Shown here in pieces: positions 42,872 to 52,894 of a DNA stretch of 64,000 nucleotides. The stretch comes from Pusillimonas sp044464525 (lineage in GTDB: Bacteria; Pseudomonadota; Gammaproteobacteria; Burkholderiales; Burkholderiaceae_B): positions 61,885 to 125,884 of the forward strand of contig NZ_JBIQLE010000009.1 in assembly GCF_044464525.1 (NCBI RefSeq), given 5' to 3'. A program made the position numbers and the translations under genes. The notes under the pieces were generated by a model that had not been told where the DNA came from, did no database searches, and worked only from the letters and a program-made list of their open reading frames with translations. Position 1 is the first letter of the stretch. The number at the start of each line of letters is the position of its first letter.

Positions 42872-44862
42872 CAGTAAACCGTCAGCACGAAAAAGGTTAG
42901 GAACGCCATGATGCCGATGATCATTGCAAAGGCGTAGTGATAGATGTAGCCCGACTGCAGGCGCCGACTGACGGCCGCCACCCAGCCGATCAACTTGGCG
43001 CTGCCGTCTACGACAACCCCGTCGATCAGGCCGCGATCACCCCTTTGCCACAAACCATGGCCCAGGCAGAACACAAAGCGGGACAGGACTTGCTCGTTGA
43101 ACCAGTCGGCATAGTATTTGTTGTCGAGCACTTTGTAGACGCCCGACAAACTGCGCCGGATGGCGGCCGAAACGGCCGGATTCACGATATAGCAGTACCA
43201 GGCCACGACGAGGCCGGCAATCATCAGCCAGAACGGCACTGTGACGAAGCCATGCAAAGCATAGGCGACCCAGCCATGCCAATGCGAAGCCAGCTCAGCC
43301 ATGGCCGGATGCTCGGGCAGCACCGCAATGGCGCCGTCAAAGAACCCGCCAAACAACATCGGCTCGATCAGCCATGCCCCCACGACCACCGATGGAATAG
43401 CCAGCAGAACGAGAGGCAAAGTAACCACCCAAGGCGATTCTTTGGGCGTGCCGCCGTGATGTCCATGATCGTCGGCCGCATGGCCGGACGTATCGAAACG
43501 CTCTTTACCATGGAAGACCAGGAAGTACACGCGGAACGAGTACAGCGAAGTGACGAAGACACCAATGAGGGTTGCGTAGTAGGCAATGCCCGCGCCCCAG
43601 ACATTGGCGGCGCCGGCCGCCTCGATGATGTGCTCTTTGGAATAGAAACCCGAGAAGAACGGCGTGCCGACCAGGGCCAGCGTGCCCAGCAAAAAGGTGA
43701 TCCAGGTGACCGGCATGTATTTGCGCATGCCGCCCATATTGCGGATGTCCTGGTCGTGATGCATGCCAATGATGACCGAGCCCGCGGCCAGGAACAGCAG
43801 GGCCTTGAAGAAGGCATGGGTCATCAAGTGGAATACCGAAGCCGAATAGGCAGACGCACCAAGGGCGACCGTCATGTATCCCAGTTGAGACAAGGTGGAA
43901 TACGCAATGACTCGTTTGATGTCGTTCTGGATAATGCCCAGAATGCCCAGGAACAGTGCGCCAATGGCGCCGATGACAATCATGAATGAAAGCGCGGTGG
44001 ACGACAGTTCGAACACCGGCGAAAAGCGGGCCACCATGAAAATGCCCGCGGTGACCATGGTCGCCGCGTGGATCAGCGCCGAGATGGGCGTGGGGCCTTC
44101 CATTGAATCGGGCAGCCAGCTGTGCAGCGGCACTTGGGCCGACTTGCCCATGGCGCCGATGAACAGCGAAATGCAGGCGACGGTGATCAGCTTCCAGTCG
44201 GTGCCCGGAAACGCCAGCGAGCCAAGTTGGTCGGTCTGATCAAACACCTGGCCGTAGTGCATGCTGCCGGTATAGGCGAACAGCAAGCCGATGCCCAGGA
44301 TGAAGCCGAAGTCGCCCACCCGGTTGATCACAAAGGCCTTCATGTTTGCGAAGATGGCCGTCGGGCGCTTGAACCAGAAGCCGATCAGCAGATACGAAAC
44401 CAGGCCAACAGCCTCCCAGCCGAAAAACAGCTGCAGCATGTTGTTCGACATGACCAGCATCAGCATCGAGAACGTGAACAGCGAAATATACGAGAAGAAA
44501 CGCTGATAGCCCGGGTCGTCGGCCATGTAGCCGATGGTGTATATGTGCACCATCAGCGACACCGACGTAACCACCACCATCATCATGGCGCTGAGCGAAT
44601 CGATCAGGAAGCCGATCTCGATCTGGATGTCGCCGATGGCGTTCCAGATGTATACCGTGCCGTCGAATGTCTGGCCGTTCAGTACCTGGAACAGAACCAC
44701 GACCGAACCAATGAAAGAAACAAGCACCCCCAGAATGGTGATGCTGTGCGCGGCGCTTCGGCCCACGAAGCGGCCCATGAAGCCGGTGCCGAACAAGCCC
44801 GTGATGAGGGCTCCGACCAGCGGCGCCAGCGCAATAACGAGGTAAAGACTGATTGAACTCAT
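42871..44862 (-). CDS. nuoL: NADH-quinone oxidoreductase subunit L
   Basis: Largest antiporter-like subunit, 663 residues, at the distal end of the membrane arm. The conserved region GAMGKSAQVPLHSWLPDSMEGPTP and the helix NDIKRVIAYSTLSQLGY are present, as is the long C-terminal extension expected to form the amphipathic lateral helix. It follows nuoK after 16 bases. Confidence 0.97.
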   Translation of the reverse strand: MSSISLYLVIALAPLVGALITGLFGTGFMGRFVGRSAAHSITILGVLVSFIGSVVVLFQVLNGQTFDGTVYIWNAIGDIQIEIGFLIDSLSAMMMVVVTSVSLMVHIYTIGYMADDPGYQRFFSYISLFTFSMLMLVMSNNMLQLFFGWEAVGLVSYLLIGFWFKRPTAIFANMKAFVINRVGDFGFILGIGLLFAYTGSMHYGQVFDQTDQLGSLAFPGTDWKLITVACISLFIGAMGKSAQVPLHSWLPDSMEGPTPISALIHAATMVTAGIFMVARFSPVFELSSTALSFMIVIGAIGALFLGILGIIQNDIKRVIAYSTLSQLGYMTVALGASAYSASVFHLMTHAFFKALLFLAAGSVIIGMHHDQDIRNMGGMRKYMPVTWITFLLGTLALVGTPFFSGFYSKEHIIEAAGAANVWGAGIAYYATLIGVFVTSLYSFRVYFLVFHGKERFDTSGHAADDHGHHGGTPKESPWVVTLPLVLLAIPSVVVGAWLIEPMLFGGFFDGAIAVLPEHPAMAELASHWHGWVAYALHGFVTVPFWLMIAGLVVAWYCYIVNPAVSAAIRRSLSGVYKVLDNKYYADWFNEQVLSRFVFCLGHGLWQRGDRGLIDGVVVDGSAKLIGWVAAVSRRLQSGYIYHYAFAMIIGIMAFLTFFVLTVY

Positions 44863-44878
44863 AGTATCGGTAATCCCA

Positions 44879-45187
44879 TCAACCCTTAAGCTGGTCTAGT
44901 TCGTCGACGTTGATCGTGTTTAGGTTGCGGTACAGCAACACCAGAATGGCAAGGCCGATGGCCGCCTCGGCCGCTGCGACCGTCAGGATGAAGAAAACGA
45001 ACACCTGGCCCGACATATCGCCGAACCATGTGGAAAACGCCACGAAATTAAAATTGGCGGCGAGCAGGATCAACTCGATCGACATCAAGAGAATGATGAG
45101 ATTCCGGCGGTTCAGGAAAAAGCCGAACACGCCGATGGCAAACAGAATGCCACCCAGTATCAGATAATGAGCCAGCGTTATTGTCAT
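44879..45187 (-). CDS. nuoK: NADH-quinone oxidoreductase subunit K
   Basis: A 102-residue, three-helix membrane subunit (MrpC-like). The buried glutamates of the proton path are visible in LMSIELILLAANFNFVAF and AAAEAAIGLAILV. The ATG at 45187 overlaps the nuoJ stop in an ATGA junction; the longer frame upstream runs inside nuoJ and is not used. Confidence 0.96.
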   Translation of the reverse strand: MTITLAHYLILGGILFAIGVFGFFLNRRNLIILLMSIELILLAANFNFVAFSTWFGDMSGQVFVFFILTVAAAEAAIGLAILVLLYRNLNTINVDELDQLKG

Positions 45188-45798
45188 TTTGTGTCCTTGC
45201 CGGTTGATTCGGTCTGCGACGGGATACTGACCATCCGCAGGCGGTCTTGGGCGCGCACGCGCACCTGCTTGGAAGGGTCGGAGCGCTTGACGTCGCGTCG
45301 CTTGCGCAAAGTCAGGGCAATGGCCGACACCATGCCGACCAGCAGTATGACGGCGCCCACCTGTACCGCGAATACATATTCGCTGTACATCAGGCTGCCC
45401 AGGGCATGCGTGTTGTTGAAGTCGGCGCCCATCTGCGCCTGCGGGCCATAACCGCGCCATAGACTACCCAGCACGAATGACAGTTCCAGCACCATGATGA
45501 TGCCGATGATCGAGCCCATGACCATGTAAGCCTTGAAGCCCCGCCGCAGGCTTTCCATGCGCACGTCGAGCATCATGACGACAAACAGGAAAAGCACCAT
45601 GACGGCGCCCACATACACCAGCACCAGCAGCAGGCCCAGGAATTCGGCGCCCGCCATGATCCAAAGCATGGAAGCGTTGAAGAAAGCCAGAATCAAATGC
45701 AATACAGCCGTGATCGGGTTGGCGGCGGCGATCACGCGGATCGCGGCATACACCAGCACGAACGACAGGATGTAGAACAGGACGGAATAAAAAGTCAT
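45184..45798 (-). CDS. nuoJ: NADH-quinone oxidoreductase subunit J
   Basis: A 204-residue membrane subunit with about five helices. EFLGLLLVLVYVGAVMVLFLFVVMML is the conserved third helix with the pi-bulge region. The C-terminal 40 residues are charged and variable. The start at 45798 follows nuoI by 16 bases; longer readings upstream lie inside nuoI. Confidence 0.95.
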   Translation of the reverse strand: MTFYSVLFYILSFVLVYAAIRVIAAANPITAVLHLILAFFNASMLWIMAGAEFLGLLLVLVYVGAVMVLFLFVVMMLDVRMESLRRGFKAYMVMGSIIGIIMVLELSFVLGSLWRGYGPQAQMGADFNNTHALGSLMYSEYVFAVQVGAVILLVGMVSAIALTLRKRRDVKRSDPSKQVRVRAQDRLRMVSIPSQTESTGKDTK

Positions 45799-45814
45799 GG
45801 ATTTTGTCCCGAGA

Positions 45815-46303
45815 TCAGCGGTAAGGCGCGTCGGCTTCGCGCCGGCGAGCGATTTCTTCTTCGAACTGGTCGCCGACCGCCAGCAGCATATCCTTGGTGT
45901 AGTACAGGTCGCCCCGCTTTTCACCATGGTATTCGTGCATATGGGTCTCGACGATGGAGTCCACCGGACAGCTTTCTTCGCAAAAGCCGCAGAAAATGCA
46001 TTTGGCCAGGTCGATGTCATATCGGGTGGTGCGGCGGGTGCCGTCTTCCCGCTCGTGCGACTCGATGGTGATGGCCAGTGCTGGGCATACCGCCTCGCAC
46101 AGCTTGCAGGCAATGCAACGCTCTTCGCCGTTTGGATAACGACGCAAGGCGTGCAAGCCCCTGAAGCGCGGCGACGCGGGCGTTTTTTCCTGCGGGTAGC
46201 GCAAGGTGACCTTGCGTTTGAAAAAATACTTGCCTGTCAGGCGCATACCCTTGAGCATCTCGGTCAGCATCAGGCTGCCGAAAAAATCTTTGATAGCTTC
46301 CAT
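45815..46303 (-). CDS. nuoI: NADH-quinone oxidoreductase subunit I
   Basis: A 162-residue peripheral-arm subunit with two 4Fe-4S clusters (N6a, N6b) that pass electrons towards N2. Ligands are C63, C66, C69, C73 and C102, C105, C108, C112, each motif ending CP. The N-terminal amphipathic helix should lie on the membrane. It follows nuoH after 17 bases. Confidence 0.97.
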   Translation of the reverse strand: MEAIKDFFGSLMLTEMLKGMRLTGKYFFKRKVTLRYPQEKTPASPRFRGLHALRRYPNGEERCIACKLCEAVCPALAITIESHEREDGTRRTTRYDIDLAKCIFCGFCEESCPVDSIVETHMHEYHGEKRGDLYYTKDMLLAVGDQFEEEIARRREADAPYR

Positions 46304-46320
46304 ATCTAGCCCCAGTCAGT

Positions 46321-47394
46321 CTATTGCCAAATGTTCCAGGGCGTCTGCATCCAGATCGCCACCACCACCAGCCAGACGCCGGTGACGGGAATGAACACCT
46401 TCCAGCCCAAGCGCATGATCTGGTCATAGCGATAGCGCGGGAAAGTCGCACGGAACCAAATGAACATAGAGACGACACAAAAAGTCTTGATGCCCAGCCA
46501 CAGCCAGCCCGGCACCCAGGTGAACGGTGCAACGTCGAGCGGAGGCATCCAGCCACCCAGGAACATGATCGCGGCCACGGCGGACAGCAGGATCATGTTG
46601 GCGTATTCACCAAGGAAGAACAGTGCGAAGGCCGTTCCCGAATATTCGACCATGTGGCCGGCCACAATTTCGGACTCGCCCTCGACCACATCGAAGGGGT
46701 GACGGTTGGTCTCGGCCACGGCCGAGATCACGTAAATAACGAATAGCGGCAGCAGCGGCAACCAGTTCCAGGAAAGAAAAGTCAGGCCGCGATCGGCAAA
46801 CCAGCCACTGCCCTGCCCCACAACAATCTCGCTCATGTTGAGCGAGCCTGAAACCAGCAACACGGTCAGCAGCACAAAGCCGATGGCCAGTTCATAAGAG
46901 ATCATTTGAGCCGAGGCCCGCATGGCTCCGAGCAATGCGTACTTTGAGTTGGAAGCCCAGCCCGCCACGATAACGCCGTAAACGCCCAGCGAGGTGACTG
47001 CCATGATATACAGCAGCCCGGCATTGACGTTGGACAACACCATGTCGGGGCCGAAGGGCACTACAGCCCAAGCTGCCAGCGCGGGCATCAAGGTTACCAC
47101 CGGCGCCAACAAAAACAGCAGCTTGCTTGACTTGGTCGGTACGATCAGCTCTTTTGTCAGCAGCTTGAAAACGTCCGCAAAAGGCTGGAGCAACCCACGG
47201 AAACCGACTCGGGTCGGACCAAGGCGCGCGTGCATTGCGCCTATCATCTTGCGTTCCCAGTAGGTTAGGTAGGCGACGCACAAGATGACCGGCACGGCCA
47301 CCACCAGGACCTTGATGAGAGTCCACACCACGTACCAGGCGTTCGGCCCGACCAGCCCCGTTCCGAAGGCTTCGAGTTGAATCAACCAGTCCAT
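46321..47394 (-). CDS. nuoH: NADH-quinone oxidoreductase subunit H
   Basis: A 357-residue membrane subunit that forms most of the quinone-access channel. RKMIGAMHARLGPTRVGFRGLLQPFAD and ETNRHPFDVVEGESEIVAGHMVEYSG are diagnostic, with the glutamate-rich loop near the quinone cavity. Its ATG directly abuts the TAA of nuoG. Confidence 0.97.
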   Translation of the reverse strand: MDWLIQLEAFGTGLVGPNAWYVVWTLIKVLVVAVPVILCVAYLTYWERKMIGAMHARLGPTRVGFRGLLQPFADVFKLLTKELIVPTKSSKLLFLLAPVVTLMPALAAWAVVPFGPDMVLSNVNAGLLYIMAVTSLGVYGVIVAGWASNSKYALLGAMRASAQMISYELAIGFVLLTVLLVSGSLNMSEIVVGQGSGWFADRGLTFLSWNWLPLLPLFVIYVISAVAETNRHPFDVVEGESEIVAGHMVEYSGTAFALFFLGEYANMILLSAVAAIMFLGGWMPPLDVAPFTWVPGWLWLGIKTFCVVSMFIWFRATFPRYRYDQIMRLGWKVFIPVTGVWLVVVAIWMQTPWNIWQ

Positions 47395-49722
47395 TTAAGC
47401 ACGCTCCACCGAAATTTCGCCGAAGGAGGCTCCCAGCGGCAGGGTTTCGGCAAACGCCGTCGAAATCCTGATCGCGCCATCAGCTACGGCAGGATCCAGC
47501 TTTGCCTGAAGGGCGACCTCGCCGTCAGCCGAACGAACACGGATTGCGTCGCCGTCGCTGAGGCTCAAGCCCTGCAGCGTGGCGGCGTTCATGCGCGCTG
47601 TCGGCTTGCGTGAATCTGCAGTCTCTTGCAGCGGCTCGGCGCGTCTGACCAGGGCATCGCTACGATAAATGGGCACATCGGCCACACGCTGCAAACCTTG
47701 CGGGGCGTGGCCCAACCCCACAGGGGCGGCAACCTGGTTGGACAGACGCTCTTGAATGCCGTCCACGAGCACCGTGTCGCGCACCGACTCGGAGGTTTCG
47801 TCATCGAAACCCGCAAGCTCGAGCAGATTGCCCATTACACGCAGCACCTTCCAGGCCGGACGAGCGTCGCCATAAGGCGCGGCCGTGCCCTTGAAGCTTT
47901 GCGTGCGCCCTTCGGCATTGACGAAAGTGCCTGAAGTTTCGGTAAACGGCGAGATGGGCAGCATGACGTCGGCCCAATCGGCCGCTGCCGAATAATACGA
48001 AGTGAGTGCGACGGCGAACTGCGCATTCTGAAGCGAGCGCAGTGCTTGCACGCCGTTATCGGAATCGAATGCGGGTTCGGCATGCAACACCACATAGCCC
48101 TTGAGGCCCTTTTGCAGCATTTGCTCGGCAGTCAGCCCATCTTCTTGCGGCACGGCGCCGGCCAAGTAGCCCCCCACCGTGTTGCCGCCCAGGGTAAGAA
48201 AACCCAGAGTGGCGCCCATGGCTTTGGCCAATGCTTGCGCGTTGGCCGCGATAAGGGCGGCGTCGGGCGATGAAACCGCCATATTGCCCAGCATGACCGC
48301 CACTTTTTCGCCGCCCGCCAAAGCCGCCGCTATGCGTTCGGCCTCTTCCGAAGGCTCAACCGATGCGAAGGCTTCCGGCACGGTTTGCTGGTTGGCCTTG
48401 GCCCATGCCGCCAGCACTTGCGCAAGGGCGTTGGGAATACCGGCCGGCGCCACGACTTGGCGCGCTGCAACTGGAAACAAAGGATCGTCGGCCGCACTGT
48501 CGATGAAAGCGATCTGTGTGCCGTGCTTGGCCGCCTGGCGCAGGCGCTGGGCCAGCAAAGGGTGATCTTTGCGCAGGAAAGACCCCACGACCAGCACGCG
48601 GTCGAGTTGGCCGAACTCTTCAATGGACATGCCCAGCCAAGGTACTCCGGGCAAGGCTTTGTCAAACGCGGGGTCGTTGAAGCGCAGGCGAAAATCCACA
48701 TTGTCGGAGCCCAGGCTGCGTGTCAACCGCGCCAGCAAGGCAAGCTCTTCAACCGTTGCGGTATGAGCGCCGATGGCGCCCAGTTGATCAGCTCCGTGAT
48801 CTTCACGAGCCTGGTTCAGGCCGCGCACCACCGCCTGAAGCGCATCGCTCCAGGAGGCTTCGCGCCATTGCCCGGTAGCATCACGCACCATGGGATGGGC
48901 AAGGCGGTCTTCCGTGTAGAGGCCGGTATACGAGAAACGGTCTCGATCACTGATCCAGCATTCATTGACCTCTTCGTTCTCGAAAGGCACAACGCGCAGC
49001 ACCCGATGATCTTTGACGTGAATTACCAGGTTGGCGCCCAGGCTGTCGTGCGGGCTGACCGAGCGGCGCCGGGCAAGCTCCCAGGTGCGCGCGGCATAGC
49101 GGAACGGTTTGGAAGTAAGCGCGCCCACCGGGCATATGTCGATCATGTTGCCGGAAAGCTCGGATTCGACCGCGCGCCCGACGAAGGACGTTATCTCGGC
49201 ATGCTCGCCTCGCTGGACCATGCCCAGCTCCATGATGCCGCCGACCTCTTGACCAAAGCGCACGCAACGAGTGCAGTGGATGCATCGCGGCATTTCCTCG
49301 GCGGAGATAAGCGGCCCCATGGGCTTGTGGAACACCACGCGCTTTTCTTCTTTATAGCGTGAAGCCGATGCGCCGTAGCCCACGGCAAGGTCCTGCAACT
49401 GACACTCGCCGCCCTGATCGCATACCGGACAATCGAGCGGGTGGTTGATCAGCAGGAACTCCATGACGCTTTTCTGTGCGGCCACTGCTATTTCAGAGCT
49501 TATGTGCACAACCATGCCGTTGGTGGCGGGCGTGGCGCAGGCGGGCATGGGCTTGGGCGCTTTTTCAACCTCGACCAGACACATGCGGCAGTTCGCCGCG
49601 ATGGAGAGCTTCTTGTGATAGCAGAAATGCGGCACATACAGGCCCAGCTTGTGAGCGGCATGCATGACCATGCTGCCCTCGGGCACTTCAACCTTGTTGC
49701 CGTCTATGGTGAGTTCAACCAT
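47395..49722 (-). CDS. nuoG: NADH-quinone oxidoreductase subunit G
   Basis: A 775-residue peripheral-arm subunit. The N-terminal 2Fe-2S domain (CRMCLVEVEKAPKPMPAC) is followed by the His-Cys3 4Fe-4S site (HPLDCPVCDQGGECQLQ), a further 4Fe-4S site (CIHCTRCVRFG with the NMIDICPVGAL cysteine) and a molybdopterin-oxidoreductase-like C-terminal part without cofactor function. I use the ATG at 49722 (MVELTIDG); the longer reading from 49839 enters the nuoF end. Confidence 0.96.
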   Translation of the reverse strand: MVELTIDGNKVEVPEGSMVMHAAHKLGLYVPHFCYHKKLSIAANCRMCLVEVEKAPKPMPACATPATNGMVVHISSEIAVAAQKSVMEFLLINHPLDCPVCDQGGECQLQDLAVGYGASASRYKEEKRVVFHKPMGPLISAEEMPRCIHCTRCVRFGQEVGGIMELGMVQRGEHAEITSFVGRAVESELSGNMIDICPVGALTSKPFRYAARTWELARRRSVSPHDSLGANLVIHVKDHRVLRVVPFENEEVNECWISDRDRFSYTGLYTEDRLAHPMVRDATGQWREASWSDALQAVVRGLNQAREDHGADQLGAIGAHTATVEELALLARLTRSLGSDNVDFRLRFNDPAFDKALPGVPWLGMSIEEFGQLDRVLVVGSFLRKDHPLLAQRLRQAAKHGTQIAFIDSAADDPLFPVAARQVVAPAGIPNALAQVLAAWAKANQQTVPEAFASVEPSEEAERIAAALAGGEKVAVMLGNMAVSSPDAALIAANAQALAKAMGATLGFLTLGGNTVGGYLAGAVPQEDGLTAEQMLQKGLKGYVVLHAEPAFDSDNGVQALRSLQNAQFAVALTSYYSAAADWADVMLPISPFTETSGTFVNAEGRTQSFKGTAAPYGDARPAWKVLRVMGNLLELAGFDDETSESVRDTVLVDGIQERLSNQVAAPVGLGHAPQGLQRVADVPIYRSDALVRRAEPLQETADSRKPTARMNAATLQGLSLSDGDAIRVRSADGEVALQAKLDPAVADGAIRISTAFAETLPLGASFGEISVERA

Positions 49723-49735
49723 TGCTTGTCCTGAC

Positions 49736-51109
49736 CTACAGATATTTGGGCACCACGCAGCTTTTGTGCTCGATGTGGTGTGCGAACTCGTCGCGGAAAT
49801 GCTTGATGAAGCTACGCACGGGCATGGCCGCCGCATCACCCAGGGCGCAGATGGTGCGTCCCATGATGTTATGGGCGACGGAATCGAGCACGTCGAGATC
49901 TTCAGGGCGGCCCTGGCCGTTCTCGATGCGATGGATCATGCGGTAGAGCCAGCCGGTGCCTTCACGACACGGCGTGCATTGGCCGCAGCTTTCTTCAAAA
50001 TAGAAATACGACAGCCGCAAGAGCGACTTGACCATGCAGCGGGTTTCATCCATGACGATGACGGCGCCCGAACCAAGCATGGAACCGGCCTTGGCGATAC
50101 CGTCGTAATCCATGGTGGTCTGCATCATGATGTCGCCCGGCAGCACCGGAGCGCTGGAGCCGCCCGGGATAACGGCTTTGATCTTGCGCCCGCCACGCAT
50201 CCCGCCCGCCAGTTCAAGCAGTTCGGAAAACGGCGTGCCCAGCGGTACTTCATAGTTGCCGGGCAGTTCGACGTCGCCCGACATTGAGAACAGCTTGGTG
50301 CCGCCATTGTTGGGCAGGCCGGTTTCGAGATAAGCCTGGCCGCTGTTGCGGAAAATCCAGGGCACGGCCGCGAAGGTTTCGGTGTTGTTGACGGTGGTGG
50401 GCTTGCCGTACAGGCCGAAGCTGGCCGGGAACGGCGGCTTGAAGCGCGGCTGGCCCTTCTTGCCCTCGAGCGACTCGAGCAGTGCGGTTTCTTCACCGCA
50501 AATGTAGGCGCCATAGCCGTGGAAGGCATGCAACTGAAAGTTGAAATCAGAGCCCAGAATTCGATCACCCAGGAAACCCGCTTCGCGTGCCTCTTCGAGC
50601 GCCTCTTCGAAACGGTCGTAAACCTCGAAAATTTCACCGTGGATATAGTTGTAGCCCACGCTGATGCCCATTGCGTAAGCCGCGATGGCCATGCCTTCAA
50701 TAACAATATGCGGGTTGAAACGTAGGATGTCGCGGTCTTTGAAAGTACCGGGCTCGCCCTCGTCCGAGTTGCAAACCAGGTATTTCTGGCCGGGCAAGCT
50801 GCGCGGCATGAAGCTCCACTTGAGGCCGGTGGGAAAGCCGGCGCCGCCCCGCCCTCTCAGGGCCGAGGTTTTAACTTCGGCAATGACATCCTCGGGCTTC
50901 ATGCCCGTGGTCAGAATCTTGCGCAGGCCCTCGTAGCCGCCTCGCTTTACGTAGTCTTGCAAGCGCCAGTTCTCGCCGTCCAGATCGGCTACGATCTGCG
51001 GCTTGATGTGACGCCCGTGGAAGATCATGCTGCGCGACAAATCACCGTCAGGCGCAATGTCGAGGCCCTGCGAAAACTGCTTTAGCACATCGGGTTCCGG
51101 AGCGTTCAT
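49736..51109 (-). CDS. nuoF: NADH-quinone oxidoreductase subunit F
   Basis: A 457-residue NADH-oxidising subunit that carries FMN and cluster N3. RGRGGAGFPTGLKWSFMP and CNSDEGEPGTFKDRD are FMN/NADH-site motifs, and the 4Fe-4S ligands lie in CGQCTPCREG plus a downstream cysteine in GRTICALGDAAA. The start overlaps the nuoE stop by 4 bases (51106-51109). Confidence 0.97.
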   Translation of the reverse strand: MNAPEPDVLKQFSQGLDIAPDGDLSRSMIFHGRHIKPQIVADLDGENWRLQDYVKRGGYEGLRKILTTGMKPEDVIAEVKTSALRGRGGAGFPTGLKWSFMPRSLPGQKYLVCNSDEGEPGTFKDRDILRFNPHIVIEGMAIAAYAMGISVGYNYIHGEIFEVYDRFEEALEEAREAGFLGDRILGSDFNFQLHAFHGYGAYICGEETALLESLEGKKGQPRFKPPFPASFGLYGKPTTVNNTETFAAVPWIFRNSGQAYLETGLPNNGGTKLFSMSGDVELPGNYEVPLGTPFSELLELAGGMRGGRKIKAVIPGGSSAPVLPGDIMMQTTMDYDGIAKAGSMLGSGAVIVMDETRCMVKSLLRLSYFYFEESCGQCTPCREGTGWLYRMIHRIENGQGRPEDLDVLDSVAHNIMGRTICALGDAAAMPVRSFIKHFRDEFAHHIEHKSCVVPKYL

Positions 51110-51600
51110 GCCGATTCTCCGTGTCGTTTGAGTTCATCGAGCATGGCGTCGATTTTTTCGGGGGCCATGCGTACGCACATATGCTTGTCGTTGACCAGCA
51201 GCACCGGCGAATCGCCGCAAGCGCCCATGCATTCGCCTTCCATCAGGGTGAACTGGCCGTCTTCGGTGGTCTCGTGAAAACCAATGCCCAATTTCCGGCT
51301 GATGTAGTCGGCCGTCTTGACCCCGTCGCGCAAAGCACAGGGAAGGTTGGTGCATACGGTGATCTTGAAGCGCCCCACCGGCTTGGTGTTGAACATGTCG
51401 TAGAAGGACGCAACCTCTTGCACGGCGATGGGCGGCACTTGGAGATAATTGGCGATATCTTCGATGACATCAGTGGAAAGCCAGCCTTTTTCGTCCTGGG
51501 CGAAGGCGAGCGCCGCCATAATGACCGATTGCTTCTGATCGCTCGGGAATTTGGTTAATTCCGCGTCGATTTTTCGGTAGGCTTGTTCGGAAAGCAGCAT
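51106..51600 (-). CDS. nuoE: NADH-quinone oxidoreductase subunit E
   Basis: A 164-residue thioredoxin-like subunit with 2Fe-2S cluster N1a. Its ligands are C83 and C88 (CTNLPC) and C124 and C128 (CMGAC). The ATG at 51600 is preferred; longer readings run into nuoD. nuoD ends 35 bases upstream. Confidence 0.97.
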   Translation of the reverse strand: MLLSEQAYRKIDAELTKFPSDQKQSVIMAALAFAQDEKGWLSTDVIEDIANYLQVPPIAVQEVASFYDMFNTKPVGRFKITVCTNLPCALRDGVKTADYISRKLGIGFHETTEDGQFTLMEGECMGACGDSPVLLVNDKHMCVRMAPEKIDAMLDELKRHGESA

Positions 51601-51635
51601 AGTTTGAATCCGGTTTATACCTGGTTGGGCTCCGC

Positions 51636-52892
51636 CTAGCGGTCGATCTCGCCGAACACGATGTCCAGCGTGCCAATGATGGTGACCGCATCGGCGATCA
51701 TGTGGCCGCGCGACATTTCGTCCAGCGCCGCCAAATGCACAAATCCCGGTGCGCGAATCTTCAGGCGGTAAGGCTTGTTGGCGCCATCGGACACAATGTA
51801 GGTGCCGAACTCGCCCTTCGGATGTTCGACCGCGGCATAGGCTTCGCCCCGGGGTACGTGCATGCCCTCGGTAAACAGCTTGAAATGGTGGATAAGGTCT
51901 TCCATGCCGAGCTTCATGCGCTCGCGCGACGGAGGCGCCACCTTGTGGTTGTCGACAATGACCGGCCCCGGGTTGTTCCGCAGCCATTCCACACACTGGC
52001 GGATGATGCGGTTGCTTTCGCGCATTTCGGCCACCCGCACAAGATAGCGGTCATAGCAGTCGCCGTTTACCCCAACCGGGATATCGAAATCGACCCGATC
52101 ATAGACTTCGTAGGGTTCCATCTTGCGGAGATCCCACTCGACCCCCGAGCCTCGCAGCATGGGGCCGGTGAACCCCAGCGCCTTGGCACGTTCGGGGTCG
52201 ACGACGCCAACGTCGACAAGACGCTGCTTCCAGATGCGGTTATCGGTAAGCAGGGTTTCGTATTCGTCGACGCAAGCGGGAAAACGATTGGTGAAGTCTT
52301 CGATGAAATCCAGCAAAGAACCCGAGCGCGCCTCGTTCATGGCCTTGAGTTCTTTGTCGCCGCGATATTTGCTGCTTTCGCCATACTGGGGCATGGAATC
52401 GGGCAAGTCGCGATAGACACCGCCGGGCCGGTAGTAAGCCGCGTGCAACCGCGCACCCGAAACGGCCTCGTAGCAGTCCATGAGGTCTTCGCGCTCGCGA
52501 AACGCGTACAGAAACACCGCCATGGCGCCAACGTCGAGCCCGTGCGACCCGATGGACATCAAGTGATTGAGGATGCGGGTGATCTCGTCGAACATGACGC
52601 GGATATATTGCGCCCGCAACGGCACTTCAATGCCCAGCAACTTCTCGATGGTCATGACATAAGCATGCTCGTTGCACATCATCGAGACATAATCCAGGCG
52701 GTCCATATAGGGCAGCGCTTGAAGATATGTCCGGTGTTCAGCCAGCTTCTCGGTGGCACGGTGCAACAGCCCGATATGCGGGTCGGCGCGCTGGATGACT
52801 TCGCCGTCCAGCTCGAGCACCAGGCGCAACACACCGTGCGCTGCGGGATGCTGGGGACCGAAGTTAAGGTTGTAGGTTTTCAGTTCTGCCAT
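51636..52892 (-). CDS. nuoD: NADH-quinone oxidoreductase subunit D
   Basis: A 418-residue subunit related to the large subunit of NiFe hydrogenases, forming the quinone site with NuoB. FGPQHPAAHGVLRLVLELDGE at the N-terminus holds the conserved quinone-site histidine, and the C-terminus ends in the typical IIGTLDIVFGEIDR. NuoC is encoded separately, unlike the NuoCD fusion of enterobacteria. Confidence 0.97.
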   Translation of the reverse strand: MAELKTYNLNFGPQHPAAHGVLRLVLELDGEVIQRADPHIGLLHRATEKLAEHRTYLQALPYMDRLDYVSMMCNEHAYVMTIEKLLGIEVPLRAQYIRVMFDEITRILNHLMSIGSHGLDVGAMAVFLYAFREREDLMDCYEAVSGARLHAAYYRPGGVYRDLPDSMPQYGESSKYRGDKELKAMNEARSGSLLDFIEDFTNRFPACVDEYETLLTDNRIWKQRLVDVGVVDPERAKALGFTGPMLRGSGVEWDLRKMEPYEVYDRVDFDIPVGVNGDCYDRYLVRVAEMRESNRIIRQCVEWLRNNPGPVIVDNHKVAPPSRERMKLGMEDLIHHFKLFTEGMHVPRGEAYAAVEHPKGEFGTYIVSDGANKPYRLKIRAPGFVHLAALDEMSRGHMIADAVTIIGTLDIVFGEIDR

Positions 52893-52894
52893 GT

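Noticed and set aside
42871..44862. Mrp-type antiporter operon instead of complex I for the nuoL-like genes
   Set aside because: All 14 nuo genes are present in canonical order with peripheral-arm iron-sulfur subunits, so the complex I reading is secure.
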